From: Geitlerinema sp. BBD 1991-9
Lineage (GTDB): Bacteria > Cyanobacteriota > Cyanobacteriia > Cyanobacteriales > Geitlerinemataceae
NCBI GenBank assembly: GCA_001657325.1
Contig: LWRO01000001.1
Location: 62,001 to 126,000, forward strand
DNA length: 64,000 nt
Reading direction: 5' to 3'
The position numbers were made by a program, and so were the translations under genes. The notes beneath the pieces were generated by a model, which saw only the letters and a program-made list of their open reading frames with translations, was not told the origin of the DNA and made no database searches. Shown here piece by piece: positions 35,352 to 45,151 of this stretch. The stretch's first letter is position 1, and the number at the start of each line of letters is the position of its first letter.

Positions 35352-36209
35352 ATGCCTCAAATACCAGCACATCGCTCTCCCTCCGCTGTCTCCCAGAATC
35401 CGAGACGGGAACGATTGCGATTTCAAGATAGCGCCCTCGGGATGGTTTCGACTCGCAGTTTTCCTGCCATCGTCGGAACGGCCGATATGATGCTGAAATC
35501 AGCAGATGTGACTCTCGTCGGCTACGAGAAAATCGGTAGCGGTCACTGTACGGCGATCGTGCGCGGTCGCTATCCCGACGTGCGGCTTGCCGTGGAAGAA
35601 GGCGCGAAAACTGCAGAACAATTCGGACAATTGGTTTCTCAGTCGGTGATTCCGCGACCGATGCCGAATTTAGAGGTCGTGTTTCCCCTCGGCAGTCGTT
35701 TGGCTGAGTTGTGCCAGGAACAACGGGGTTACTCGCGTTTGAGCAACCGTGCCATCGGCTTGTTAGAAACCCGTGGTTTTCCAGCGATGGTGGGGGCAGC
35801 GGATGCCATGTTGAAAGCTGCTGACGTGCAACTGGCGGCTTACGAGACCATTGGGGATGGCTTGTGTACGGCGATCGTGCGCGGAACTGTGGCCAACGTC
35901 GCTGTTGCCATTGAAGCTGGGATGCACGAAGCCGAGCGTATTGGCGAACTTCATGCGGTCATGGTGATTCCGCGTTTGCTGGAAGATTTGGAGAAAGTGC
36001 TTCCCGTCGCCAGTTACTGGCTCGATCAGACGGAACCGCTCCCGGTTTTAATGAAAACGGCTCAACAAGAGGTTCAGGCGAAACCGCTGGCGCTACCGGC
36101 CTTGGAGAAGGTTCCAGTACGCATCGAGGAAGAAGTGGCAGAACCACAACGGATTGCCGAACCCCTGCCCGATGCAATACCGGACTCGCTACCGTCTGAG
36201 TTGGATTGA
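35352..36209 (+). CDS. ccmO: Carboxysome shell protein with tandem BMC domains
   Basis: A shell protein with two bacterial-microcompartment domains, 285 residues. BMC1 is about 30-115 (SFPAIVGTADMMLKSADVTLVGYE) and BMC2 about 130-215 (GFPAMVGAADAMLKAADVQLAAYE), both with GxCTAIVRG. An N-terminal 30-residue extension and a Pro/Glu-rich C-terminal tail flank them. This is the CcmO layout of beta-carboxysomes, where it helps build the shell facets. The other ccm genes are not in the window. In many cyanobacteria ccmO is unlinked or adjacent to ccmKLMN. Confidence 0.92.
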   Translation: MPQIPAHRSPSAVSQNPRRERLRFQDSALGMVSTRSFPAIVGTADMMLKSADVTLVGYEKIGSGHCTAIVRGRYPDVRLAVEEGAKTAEQFGQLVSQSVIPRPMPNLEVVFPLGSRLAELCQEQRGYSRLSNRAIGLLETRGFPAMVGAADAMLKAADVQLAAYETIGDGLCTAIVRGTVANVAVAIEAGMHEAERIGELHAVMVIPRLLEDLEKVLPVASYWLDQTEPLPVLMKTAQQEVQAKPLALPALEKVPVRIEEEVAEPQRIAEPLPDAIPDSLPSELD

Positions 36210-36357
36210 GACGGTTTTGTCGGTCTAGCCGTCTTCGAGAAGTCGCGTCGGGTGTGTTCGCAGGCAACCGAATCCGGCGGAAGTCCAGTTCGTGAAATTC
36301 CCGCAAACGCACCCATCCCATCACAACATCAAGCCTCCTGACTTCTGTACTGACGCT

Positions 36358-36615
36358 CTAACCGTCTTCGATAAGATGCCGCAAGAATTCGGCAAAGGTC
36401 GGGTCTCCCAGTCGGGCAAGGGCTTCGTCGAGGACGTCGCTCGGTGTATCGCCGTTACCGATCGACGGGACGACGAGGGACATATGGCGCAGCATTTGAC
36501 GCAAATCGTCGCGAATCCGTTGCCGCTTGATTTCGAGAACGTTCAGGGTGCGCCGAGTCGAACATTCTCGACGAAATGCAGTGGCTAAGGCTTGGCGATC
36601 GGGATTAGGAGCCAT
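36358..36615 (-). CDS. Small hypothetical protein
   Basis: An 85-residue frame, helical and strongly charged, for example TLNVLEIKRQRIRDDLRQ and ALARLGDPTFAEFLRHLIEDG at the end. It starts at ATG 36615 with only a weak ribosome site. The opposite strand has a comparable frame, but its composition (His, Lys and Gln clusters) is less protein-like. I do not recognise a family. It is convergent with the ccmO-type gene. Confidence 0.45.
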   Translation of the reverse strand: MAPNPDRQALATAFRRECSTRRTLNVLEIKRQRIRDDLRQMLRHMSLVVPSIGNGDTPSDVLDEALARLGDPTFAEFLRHLIEDG

Positions 36616-37098
36616 GGTGTTTCACTTCAATGAAGGGCAACCTGGCAGATTGGCGGACGCGCACGACCAATCCACTCCAACAGGAAATATTTGTTGAGTT
36701 TTTATTATGTCCGCGATAAGTTTTGATGATGTATTAAAGCCGATTTTTTGAAGTCTGTGGTAGCACTTTCATAAAAGTTTGAATATATCTAACAAACCAC
36801 ATCTGAGATGTGACTGAATAATAAGAACGTTACCATTTTCTTACGACAATTGAGGTCGGGTTACAGAAGTTGTAAAACGACAACGATTTTTTATCGTTCT
36901 TCAAAAAAATTATCAATTGAATCGTGGTTCGATCGATCCTAGCCATTCGATTGAAGCCGTAAAATTGCCGTACAATTTAATGATGCAAAATCGAACTGCG
37001 CGAACCCGATTGCTAAGCAAACCACTCGAGATCGTGTTGCGAATGACAGCTCGCGATTCGGGGCTTAGAGCGAAATTTGGTGAAAGATCGGCGTTCTG
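36616..37098. other. AT-rich gene-free stretch
   Basis: The right part is AT-rich, with a short palindrome CACATCTGAGATGTG at 36798-36812. I see no gene or named RNA. It separates the small hypothetical gene (start) from the pseudopilin gene (end), so it contains a promoter for the former. Confidence 0.45.
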
Positions 37099-37671
37099 CT
37101 AGTTTTCGCAACTGTCGTCTCGTTCGACTCGAATAGTTCCTAAAAGTGTTGCGACCACGAGGCAGCGTTTCGTTCCGGTCGGATTATCGCGAGCAACGAA
37201 CGTAATTTGGCCGATTCGATCGTCTGTTCCGCCAGATTGGTTGTCAAACCAATCTTGGTTAATTACGCCGCGATCTTGGAACTGAATGCAGTAGTCTCCT
37301 TGTGTACACCGGCCGTTCGCAATATCCGTGTTAGACGAGTCAACGATGACGCGGTTGCTCGCTTCTGGGGCGAGCGTTGCCCACGCTAACCCTCCATCCA
37401 CCGGATGCGCGGACCCTTCAAGGATACCGTTGTTTTCCCGAAAACTCGCTTCCCAAGTTCGGTTTTCCGTTACCGATCGAGATTGAGCCGTCCGCACGAT
37501 CTGTAAAGCAGCATCCGTCGCGGCGTTAATACGTTGGCGATTGACGAATGCGAGCCAACCGGGAGCGGCGATTGCGGTGAGGATACCTGCCATGACAATG
37601 ACCACGAGGAGTTCGATCGTCGTAAATCCCTCGATCGAGAATTGGGAATGCGTTTTCTGTCTCGAAAACAT
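37099..37671 (-). CDS. Prepilin-type pseudopilin (GspH-like)
   Basis: A 190-residue type IV pilin-like protein. The class III signal EGFTTIELLVVIVMAGILTA places the prepilin peptidase cut before Phe of FTTIELL, with Glu at +5. The hydrophobic helix is followed by a GspH-like globular part with two Cys pairs (GRCTQGDYCIQF and KRCLVV, DDSCEN). I start at ATG 37671 (TAGGAGAG upstream). It is the last gene of the hps cluster and is probably exported or assembled with HpsB and HpsC. Confidence 0.88.
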   Translation of the reverse strand: MFSRQKTHSQFSIEGFTTIELLVVIVMAGILTAIAAPGWLAFVNRQRINAATDAALQIVRTAQSRSVTENRTWEASFRENNGILEGSAHPVDGGLAWATLAPEASNRVIVDSSNTDIANGRCTQGDYCIQFQDRGVINQDWFDNQSGGTDDRIGQITFVARDNPTGTKRCLVVATLLGTIRVERDDSCEN

Positions 37672-37800
37672 AGCGTGTGGCTCTCCTAATTGAGATTCGA
37701 CAGGTGATAGATCGGTATGTGAGCTTTCTCGCCGCTTTGAATCGATACTGAAGTCTGTCAAACACGGACGAATACGCCTCGCATTTCACGGTCGACGCCT

Positions 37801-38886
37801 TTAATCCGTCGGGGGTTTTTTCTCTCGAACCCCTCGGTTCAATACTTGCGTTTGAATCGCGGGCATAAAGCCCTCGTTGGCTGTCGTAATCCCCGGTTTT
37901 CCCGCTGCGTTCCCCCTTAAAAACAAAATGACTTTCTGGTTGAACGCACTTCCTGCATCGTCATCACTCGAACTATCTACAGTAAACTGTTCGGGCAACT
38001 TGACACAGGCGTAAAAATTGCGCACGTCAGCAAAACCAAATCGTTCCAACGTCGAGTCACTTGGGGTGCGGACGTAGCGAACCCGTGCGTCGGCAGTATT
38101 TTCGGCAGGACATTCCACACTCGCCCCCCCCGCATCGACCAACTCGGGAATGTCACTTAAAGCTCGATCGTCTACGAAGTCCACCAAGACCACAGCGCGG
38201 TTGTTTGGAGGCGCTCCATCTTGCTGGTTGTTCCCTTCTGCATCGAGCGGCCAGCTCGCAAAGTTCGTGTTGTTCGTGGGATCGGCGTAGCCAGATACGG
38301 GAGCGCCACTACTGCTATATCTCGGTAGTGTGTAGCGCAGAATGCGAGCTTTACCTTGCCACAGATTGTTGGGATTGCTTCGAGACAGGTAGTACACCAC
38401 GAGCGTGTACATCCGCCCGGAAATACAAGGAACTAAACTTCCTCCGATTTCATATGTTGCCGAGCAATTATTCCGGACAGCTTGGGGAAGGGCTTCGAGT
38501 TTCCAGAACGCTAAAATCGGGACGCTTGCATCGTTGGGAGCGGGTATGTAATTAAAAATCCCCGCGCAATTGTCCGATACTGCAGTCCCCGTTCCATCGA
38601 CATCTTCGTCAGCTGAACAGCTGCCGTCGTAGACGTAGACGGCTTCTCGAATATCCGTACTGATAAAGTCGAGCGCCATTTGCATTTCGCGCTGCGTTTC
38701 CGTTCGGGCAGTTTCCCGAGTCTCAGTGGACATCAACTCCACCACCAAGCTCATTAACCCCGTCACGATCAAACCGCCAATAATAATCGAAACGAGCAAT
38801 TCAGTCAGCGTAAAGCCCCGATGGTTGGAGGACTTTCGCTGAGGTCGAACGCGGCCGAGCAGTTGGTTAAAAAACAGGACAGACAT
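37801..38886 (-). CDS. hpsC: Hormogonium polysaccharide secretion pseudopilin HpsC
   Basis: A pseudopilin of 361 residues. HRGFTLTELLVSIIIGGLIV gives the prepilin cut before FTLTELL, and the leader is about 24 residues. A large C-terminal domain rich in Asp, Asn and paired cysteines follows. Gene order with hpsB and hpsA identifies it. In Nostoc punctiforme HpsB and HpsC are needed for hormogonium gliding and polysaccharide release. I start at ATG 38886. A TTG at 38961 overlapping the hpsB stop would extend the leader to 49 residues, which is less likely. Confidence 0.85.
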   Translation of the reverse strand: MSVLFFNQLLGRVRPQRKSSNHRGFTLTELLVSIIIGGLIVTGLMSLVVELMSTETRETARTETQREMQMALDFISTDIREAVYVYDGSCSADEDVDGTGTAVSDNCAGIFNYIPAPNDASVPILAFWKLEALPQAVRNNCSATYEIGGSLVPCISGRMYTLVVYYLSRSNPNNLWQGKARILRYTLPRYSSSGAPVSGYADPTNNTNFASWPLDAEGNNQQDGAPPNNRAVVLVDFVDDRALSDIPELVDAGGASVECPAENTADARVRYVRTPSDSTLERFGFADVRNFYACVKLPEQFTVDSSSDDDAGSAFNQKVILFLRGNAAGKPGITTANEGFMPAIQTQVLNRGVREKKPPTD

Positions 38887-38957
38887 CGTTTTGGGTAGAG
38901 TGCGAACGTGAAACGAGCGTTCAGAGTCGGATTCTCCGAACCCACAGGAAGCAAAAA

Positions 38958-39674
38958 TCAATCGCAGCTTCCCTCGTCTCCCAACATACAGCGATATTTT
39001 CTGAGAGATTGGGATCGATCCGCTTGAGCGAGAGTGGTATACAGAACGGCAAGAGGCCGAGAGGTTTGCTGGCCTTCTCCATTGGTAAGTTGCAGCGAAG
39101 CTTCCTCCGTTTCCAGCGTGCCAAACCGAGCGTTTTTGTAATACACGCGAACGCCCATGTCGAAAATAATGGGAATCTCCTGCCCGTCATCTGAAACCGT
39201 TTGATCGTTAGCGCGGAACGTCTGAACGAAGAAGTCTTCTTCGCAATCTCCGTTCACGTCAACGGGTAAAGCACTCTCAACAGGAACTTGGGTCGGAGCA
39301 CGATCGTAGACTGAACACTCAAAGTTGGTCGATTGCAGTTTATCGAAGGCACTACTGGGCGAAGCAATCTGTGTGAGATCTGTGGACTCACCGACATCAA
39401 AGGGAAGTTGGGTGACGGTATCGGCTTGAATTCCCTGTTCGATCAACACGCGCACTTGGTCGATTTGACCGTGAGCGAGCTGGATGGCCTGTTCGGCGCG
39501 TCGGTTTTGCACGCGGGTGGCAACGGCGAGGAAAATCGCAGGGGTGAGGGACACGGTCACAGCAGAAACGACCAAAATGGCCACCAAGCCTTCCACGAGG
39601 GTTAACCCAGCCTGGGAGGAATTAGACCGGTTGCGCCAGCTTTGAAGTTGTGGGCTGAGATTCAATTTCCTCAT
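38958..39674 (-). CDS. hpsB: Hormogonium polysaccharide secretion pseudopilin HpsB
   Basis: A pseudopilin of 238 residues. The prepilin motif is QAGLTLVEGLVAILVVSAVTV with cleavage after Gly before LTLVEGL; Glu at +5 is kept. The hydrophobic helix is followed by a domain containing DVNGDCEEDFFVQTF and a C-terminal MLGDEGSC with a Cys likely in a disulfide. A TAGGAG ribosome site precedes ATG 39674. It sits 51 bases after hpsA. Confidence 0.87.
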   Translation of the reverse strand: MRKLNLSPQLQSWRNRSNSSQAGLTLVEGLVAILVVSAVTVSLTPAIFLAVATRVQNRRAEQAIQLAHGQIDQVRVLIEQGIQADTVTQLPFDVGESTDLTQIASPSSAFDKLQSTNFECSVYDRAPTQVPVESALPVDVNGDCEEDFFVQTFRANDQTVSDDGQEIPIIFDMGVRVYYKNARFGTLETEEASLQLTNGEGQQTSRPLAVLYTTLAQADRSQSLRKYRCMLGDEGSCD

Positions 39675-39725
39675 GAGCTTGCACTCCTAAACGGCAAGGG
39701 TTGGCGTTTTACAGCGGTTTCCACC

Positions 39726-42700
39726 TTAAGAACAATCCGCACGGGGATCGAGTCGCGATCCGCCCCCACTGGCACAGCGTAGGTTATTGATGTACGGATC
39801 GTCGACCGGCAGTTCGGTATAGTATTCGCTTCGCGTTCCGCCAACGGTGACTAAGCGGCTCGACACGGGGCCCGGTCGTGTTAACTGAAGTGCAACATCG
39901 TAACCCCAACGCCGGAATGGAGGACGGTAGTATCGGAGGTACTCTGCCTCGTCAAGTGTTGGATTGGGTTCCCAACCATCTTGGTCGTAGGGTGCGCTGG
40001 CTGAAGTGCTGAAGTTGAGTTGGAGGAACGAGCCAGTGATAAAGAGTTTTTTATTTCTCCAATTTTCGATAAAGCGTGGGAAGTTGTGTAAACCACCATA
40101 AGCTTGCTGCTCGCGCGAGGGAACAATACCGCTAATGATGATGGCGTTGACGTATTGTTCGTCGTTGGTTACGACAACCGGCCGTGCGTTATCAGAGCCG
40201 AACTCGTCGATCTCGAAGTAACTTCCATCATATTCAGATGGGTCGGGCGTGCTCCAGCCCGGTGTTGCCAACCGGGGATTGCCATTTTTCGAGATTTGAA
40301 TGGGCGAACCCGAATCGGCTGGGTTTTCCCGCAGCCATAGGGCGTTACTGTTGATGGCTCCCTTGGGACGAGTGAATCCCAGGTAGGAGGTGATACTCTG
40401 TTGCGGGTTTTGAACGCAGCCGTATACCTCGTTCAAACGGCCGAGATTGCTTCGATTTAAGTCTCGCAGTGCCGTGTCTAAGCTAGTACCGGGATTCATC
40501 GACGCTCCCGCGCTGGGGATGACGAGGAAGGGATCTTCAAGACTGCCATCGCAGAAGTTGTTGGAGAGGATGGTCAGACCGTCTACCAGGAATTCACTAT
40601 AACGCCAACTGTCTGCAGCGGGATCGGCAAACCGGCTGTCTTGAGCGTTAACGTTCGATCGTCGATCGTAAAAATCGATCGGCCCCCAATCGTCTTTATC
40701 CGATAGGGTGTAGTTGAACTCTTCGATGGGGTTGTCACAACTGCCACCTGGGGACTTGTGACAGTTGAAGTCTCCTTGGACGTAGGTCATGTTGTCGGAG
40801 ACCAAGGTTAAACCGAATTGCGAAAAACCACCTCGATTGGGACGAGAAATGTCTTCTCCGTTGATGACACGGAAACCGTAAGCTCTTCGATCGGGGTCGG
40901 GAATGAAGTTCACGGGTTTGGGGCTAATGCCGTTGTCGGGGTTGACGGCTGGGTCGATGCCGCTCGCACCGTTGAAGACCTCGGTATTACATCCACCACC
41001 GATATCGCTGGCGCTGGAACAGGTTCCACCACTAGGACGTTCGATACCGTCTTCCCGTAACGCATCTTCGCGGAAGGTGAAGAGGATACCGCCATCGAGG
41101 GCGTTGCTGTCGTCTCCTCCTGTGAGCCAGGTGTCACCGTTAATGGTGCCGTTGACCTGGCCGCTGGCGTTGTCTGAAAGTAGTTCGACATCCATATTAA
41201 GGGCGCGAACGCTTTGTAATTCCCGCCCGTCGTACAGGCCAGTATCTTTGAAAGCGACCCGATAGTAACTGTTGTTGACCCCATCGTAGACGAGGCTGTA
41301 TTGCTGACAGTTGGGGTTAGGATTGTCAGCTGCTGCATCGTTATTACAGGCCGATGTCGGAGTACTTCCTAGGTTTGAGTAAGGTAGCGTCCAGTTCGCA
41401 CTGACGAGGGGTTTGAGGACGATGTTACTCAGTTTTGTGGCATCGAAGGCTTTGTAGGTAAACCCTGCATTTTCAGCGGTGACGTAGGGATCTTGGATAT
41501 ACCAAATCTCATCGTCAGTGTTGTCTCCATCGTTGTTGAGATCGTTCCCCAAATCCATGATGCCTCGGTCGTTGAGCGGGGCAAAGTCAGAAATTTCAAC
41601 TTCTGCACCGGGTTGATCGTCCTGAGTGTCAACGGCTCCACTATCGTTTAAGTCGACCGAGACGTCTTTATGTCCGTGGTCGTCGATGGGAAAGACATAG
41701 TAGAGGGCGGGGAATTTGGGGGTGACGGGACAGAGGTTGTTGGCAAGGTTTAAAAATCGCTGCTCTGTTGCGGCATCACCTGGCGCACCGAGACCCAAAT
41801 AGTTGCTTTCGTTAAAGTTACAGCCAAAACTAAACGTAAGGGAACCATTAGTCGTGCCGTCATTGAGCCAGTAGTCCCACACTCCATTACCGTTGATATC
41901 TAAACCAGGGTTTAAAGCCTCGGTGGGAGCCGTACCGTCAAGATCTAACGTTGGGTCTTCGCTCCATGGGTTTGAAATCGCGTATTGGAATCCAGAAGCA
42001 CTGGTTGGCGACGGACGGAATCCATATTTACGATCTCGGTAGACTTGCTCTTTCAAGAAAATCGTCCGAGCGAGTTCGATTTCTTGAGATGTGGCGTCTG
42101 TGTACTGTAAGGCTTCGATATAAGCTTCCGGACTGGGAGTCATCCGCACGACGGCTTTCCCTTCGTCGTTAAAGATAATGACAGTTGGAATGTCGTCTAA
42201 ACTTCCATTGCCGTTGAAATCCTCGGCAATAGGTCGGCCGTCTGTATACTCCTCAACGATGCCGATACTGTCATTGTAGGTATCGAATTCCACGCTGGAC
42301 TCCGGAGTGGTCGGTGAGACGCTGCGATTTAAGTTCTCCGTGGGATAGTAGCCAACCTCGCCGTTATCCGTGTCGATAACGCCATCTCTCAACTGGCCTA
42401 AGTGGTCTGCTAAATCAGTGAGTAAGCTTGGGTTTATGTTTGTGTAATCCAAGGCATCAAGGTAGCTGACGTTGTAAGCCAAAGTGCCTAAGGTCAACGC
42501 GGCCGTATGCAAGTTCGACCAATCGGCGAAACTCCCGAGATCGTTAGCCAGGGTTCGACGCAGGTTCGAGAAGTTGCCCCATTGCGTTAGTGCGGGATTG
42601 GGGTGAATGGTACCTGCTTCTTGTTCGGCCGGGAACGCCCCGTCAATATCTCCGGAGAATTGAGCGAGGTTGTTTAAGGCATCTCGAACGTCCGCACTTC

Positions 42701-44753
42701 CGACATCAAATTGTGCCATGTCGAGCTGCCAACCATTCGTACCCCGGCCGGTGAAGAAATCGACGACCAACTCTTCTGGGGTATCTCCGAACGTGTCGCC
42801 AAATAAGGTGGTGTATGCGGGTTTGACCGGAAATGGTGTTTCAGGCTGCTCGAAGATGGCGCTGCGTTTGAGGGTTTCTGCGGTTCCGGGGTGAACGGTG
42901 CTGATTATGGCGGCGACGGGTGGCTCGCTCGTGTCGGTGGAACCAGCGGAGGAATGGTAAATGGCTGTGGTTTGCACGGCGGCTGGGTTATCGCGCAGCG
43001 TCCGGCGTTGCAGGGATTCGTGTAATCGGCTTGGGGTGAGCTTGGTTTGTTCGATCTGGGCGGGATCTGTGGTTCCGGCGAGAGGATCGTTGCCGAGTTC
43101 TAGGCGCTGTCCGACGATGACGCGCATTCCTTCGCGCCAAGCTCGCCGTTCCCAATAGCCATCGAGTCCGATGTCTTTGGGATCTTCGTCGTCATCGACG
43201 GAGAGTCGCAGGAGGTCGTCAGTGTGTAGCGTAATCTCCTCTCCAGTTTGGACGCCGAGTGTTTTTAAGCGGAGTTCGTCTTCGCCACCGTAACCCGGTT
43301 TGGGACCGTATCGATCGTCTGCCCGATAGAAGTCATCGATGTAAGGACGAGCGGCCGATTCGTTGAAAATCCGCCCGCGTTCCCAAAACGGACTGGACTC
43401 GAAACTGTTATTTCTGATGTTGTCGGCGCTGTAACTCGAATTGCGGTAGACCGATCGATCTTCGGTAAACAATACGATCGGATCGAGGGTAATGCCGATA
43501 ACGCTTCTTCCGGAAAGTAACGAGTCCGTATCCGGTGTAAGTTGTGTTTCGAGATTAGTCGGGTCTTCGTTCTCGTGATGGGTTGGGTCGCTTTCGGCCC
43601 ACAGGTGGAAGGACGACGTTCCTTTGGGTGAGTTGATACTGACGATGCCGCTGACAACTTGTCCTTCGTAAAGTTCGTCTGTTTCGGGATCGGTCGATCG
43701 ATCTAACGAAATTTCTGAGGTCGATCGACCAGCTCTGTAGAGGCAGGAACCCGGCCCGCTGACGAGATAGCCGAACGTTCTCATTCTTTCTGCTCTATGC
43801 CCGACGATTAAGCTGCCGTCGGTGTGCATGGCTCCGTTCCATTTGAATTCCGGACCGGGAAAGACTTCGAGGTCGTTTCGGAACCACGCTCCCCACTTGT
43901 TCCCACGATCGGCTTGTCGTTCTTGTTGAACTTCCAAGGTCGTCACGGTTCCATCTTCGTTGTCGGCGATGGCAAAGGCATCGATCTGAAAGTTTTTCAG
44001 CAAAATGGCAGTACTGACTGGATCGCGTATCCAACCGTTTTCAATTCGGCTGGTGCCGTCTTCGGGTTCGCAACCTAGAGTCGGTTCGCCACTGTAGGGG
44101 CCTTGGCGAACTTGGAGGCGGTTCGCTCGCCCAGCAATTGCGGTATCGCTCTGTTGCGCTAATGCATTGATACCCCCTTCGTCTTCGTCGGGGGTATCCC
44201 AAACAATGGAGTAGGCAATCCTCAAGTCCGGAACGCCGTTGCCGTCGTTATCATCCTCGGCATCAAAAGTCCAAGCGTTTGCTGACTGGCCGTTGAGGGT
44301 TACGCGGGTCTCGTCGGGAAAGGTGTAAAGGTCTGGAGGAGTGCTTCCGTCCGGGTTTTCCACTTGGTTCAACATGATCCGCGTCAGCAAGTCTTCACCC
44401 GGTATCCCTTGGGGAATGCGTTCGTCTTGGGTGAACATATATTCGAGCTTGGCTTTCGCTCGATCGATCGCGGGTGTTGCGGCGTTGTAAATGACTTTTT
44501 CTCGCCGTTGTAAGATTGCTTGCTCGGTTCGGGTTACGGTTCTCAGGAGAATCGCACCGACGACGAGACTCATGACCAACAACAGCATGATGGCGGTTGG
44601 CAGCACGAATCCCGAGGTTTTCAGGGACGTGCGACGACGACGGTATCGGCTGCGTAGCCGGTGGCGGACGAACTGGGCAAACTGGGCGTAGACCCGTTTG
44701 AGAGTGTTTCGCAACCAGCGTTTTAACAGGGCGATCGAACGGTGCTTAGCCAT
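39726..44753 (-). CDS. hpsA: Hormogonium polysaccharide biogenesis protein HpsA
   Basis: A very large extracellular or membrane-anchored protein of 1,675 residues. A basic N-terminus (about 1-50) precedes a PilX-like hydrophobic segment, GFVLPTAIMLLLVMSLVVGA. The rest is rich in Asp, Asn, Gly and Thr. Several loops match Ca-binding EF-hand or dockerin form, such as DDNDGNGVPD, DFNGNGSLDD, DINGNGVWD and DLNDSGAVD. It is the first gene of the hpsA-hpsB-hpsC-pilin series. In Nostoc punctiforme hpsA is one of the most induced hormogonium genes. I start at ATG 44753. An export route through the type IV pilus-like system is inferred. Confidence 0.88.
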   Translation of the reverse strand: MAKHRSIALLKRWLRNTLKRVYAQFAQFVRHRLRSRYRRRRTSLKTSGFVLPTAIMLLLVMSLVVGAILLRTVTRTEQAILQRREKVIYNAATPAIDRAKAKLEYMFTQDERIPQGIPGEDLLTRIMLNQVENPDGSTPPDLYTFPDETRVTLNGQSANAWTFDAEDDNDGNGVPDLRIAYSIVWDTPDEDEGGINALAQQSDTAIAGRANRLQVRQGPYSGEPTLGCEPEDGTSRIENGWIRDPVSTAILLKNFQIDAFAIADNEDGTVTTLEVQQERQADRGNKWGAWFRNDLEVFPGPEFKWNGAMHTDGSLIVGHRAERMRTFGYLVSGPGSCLYRAGRSTSEISLDRSTDPETDELYEGQVVSGIVSINSPKGTSSFHLWAESDPTHHENEDPTNLETQLTPDTDSLLSGRSVIGITLDPIVLFTEDRSVYRNSSYSADNIRNNSFESSPFWERGRIFNESAARPYIDDFYRADDRYGPKPGYGGEDELRLKTLGVQTGEEITLHTDDLLRLSVDDDEDPKDIGLDGYWERRAWREGMRVIVGQRLELGNDPLAGTTDPAQIEQTKLTPSRLHESLQRRTLRDNPAAVQTTAIYHSSAGSTDTSEPPVAAIISTVHPGTAETLKRSAIFEQPETPFPVKPAYTTLFGDTFGDTPEELVVDFFTGRGTNGWQLDMAQFDVGSADVRDALNNLAQFSGDIDGAFPAEQEAGTIHPNPALTQWGNFSNLRRTLANDLGSFADWSNLHTAALTLGTLAYNVSYLDALDYTNINPSLLTDLADHLGQLRDGVIDTDNGEVGYYPTENLNRSVSPTTPESSVEFDTYNDSIGIVEEYTDGRPIAEDFNGNGSLDDIPTVIIFNDEGKAVVRMTPSPEAYIEALQYTDATSQEIELARTIFLKEQVYRDRKYGFRPSPTSASGFQYAISNPWSEDPTLDLDGTAPTEALNPGLDINGNGVWDYWLNDGTTNGSLTFSFGCNFNESNYLGLGAPGDAATEQRFLNLANNLCPVTPKFPALYYVFPIDDHGHKDVSVDLNDSGAVDTQDDQPGAEVEISDFAPLNDRGIMDLGNDLNNDGDNTDDEIWYIQDPYVTAENAGFTYKAFDATKLSNIVLKPLVSANWTLPYSNLGSTPTSACNNDAAADNPNPNCQQYSLVYDGVNNSYYRVAFKDTGLYDGRELQSVRALNMDVELLSDNASGQVNGTINGDTWLTGGDDSNALDGGILFTFREDALREDGIERPSGGTCSSASDIGGGCNTEVFNGASGIDPAVNPDNGISPKPVNFIPDPDRRAYGFRVINGEDISRPNRGGFSQFGLTLVSDNMTYVQGDFNCHKSPGGSCDNPIEEFNYTLSDKDDWGPIDFYDRRSNVNAQDSRFADPAADSWRYSEFLVDGLTILSNNFCDGSLEDPFLVIPSAGASMNPGTSLDTALRDLNRSNLGRLNEVYGCVQNPQQSITSYLGFTRPKGAINSNALWLRENPADSGSPIQISKNGNPRLATPGWSTPDPSEYDGSYFEIDEFGSDNARPVVVTNDEQYVNAIIISGIVPSREQQAYGGLHNFPRFIENWRNKKLFITGSFLQLNFSTSASAPYDQDGWEPNPTLDEAEYLRYYRPPFRRWGYDVALQLTRPGPVSSRLVTVGGTRSEYYTELPVDDPYINNLRCASGGGSRLDPRADCS

Positions 44754-45151
44754 AGGTCTCGGGCTGACTCGGCAGATGCAAGTGTGGAAGGAACCCAAAC
44801 AGAACGGATAACGATGCAACCTGGAAGCTTTGTGTTTGAAGGAGGACGGTTGGATTCGGACGCTTGAGTCCTCCTAAATTCTGGGTCTAGCTCAGTCGTA
44901 ACTCATGCCGAGGTGAAACGGCAATCTCGAGGGGGGATTTACCTTCAGTTCTAGAGTACCCAGTTTTTCGGATCGATCGATCTGTGAGATTACGGATTTT
45001 TTTCAAGCGGCCGCCCGTCAAGCTTTGTCGGCAAACCGTCTCCTTATGAAGAGAAGACGGTTCGATCGAGGGCGAAGTTCCAGAACGGCGAAGCCGGGTT
45101 TTGTCTCGAACAAAACCCGGCTTGAGGTGGCCTGTAACGTGGCATGGCTGC
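44754..45151. other. Gene-free stretch upstream of hpsA
   Basis: This region should contain the hps operon promoter and the rpmB terminator. A smaller hairpin at 45034-45062 (AACCGTCT with AGACGGTT) may also end transcription. No other gene is visible. Confidence 0.5.
45091..45123 (-). terminator. rpmB terminator-type hairpin
   Basis: A perfect 14-bp stem (45091-45104 with 45110-45123) and a five-base loop lie 29 bases after the rpmB stop. The T run is missing on the minus strand, but position and stability fit. Confidence 0.65.

Noticed and set aside
35959-36324. 121-codon minus-strand frame over the end of the ccmO-type gene
   Set aside because: It is the antisense shadow of a gene with clear BMC domains and has low-complexity composition.
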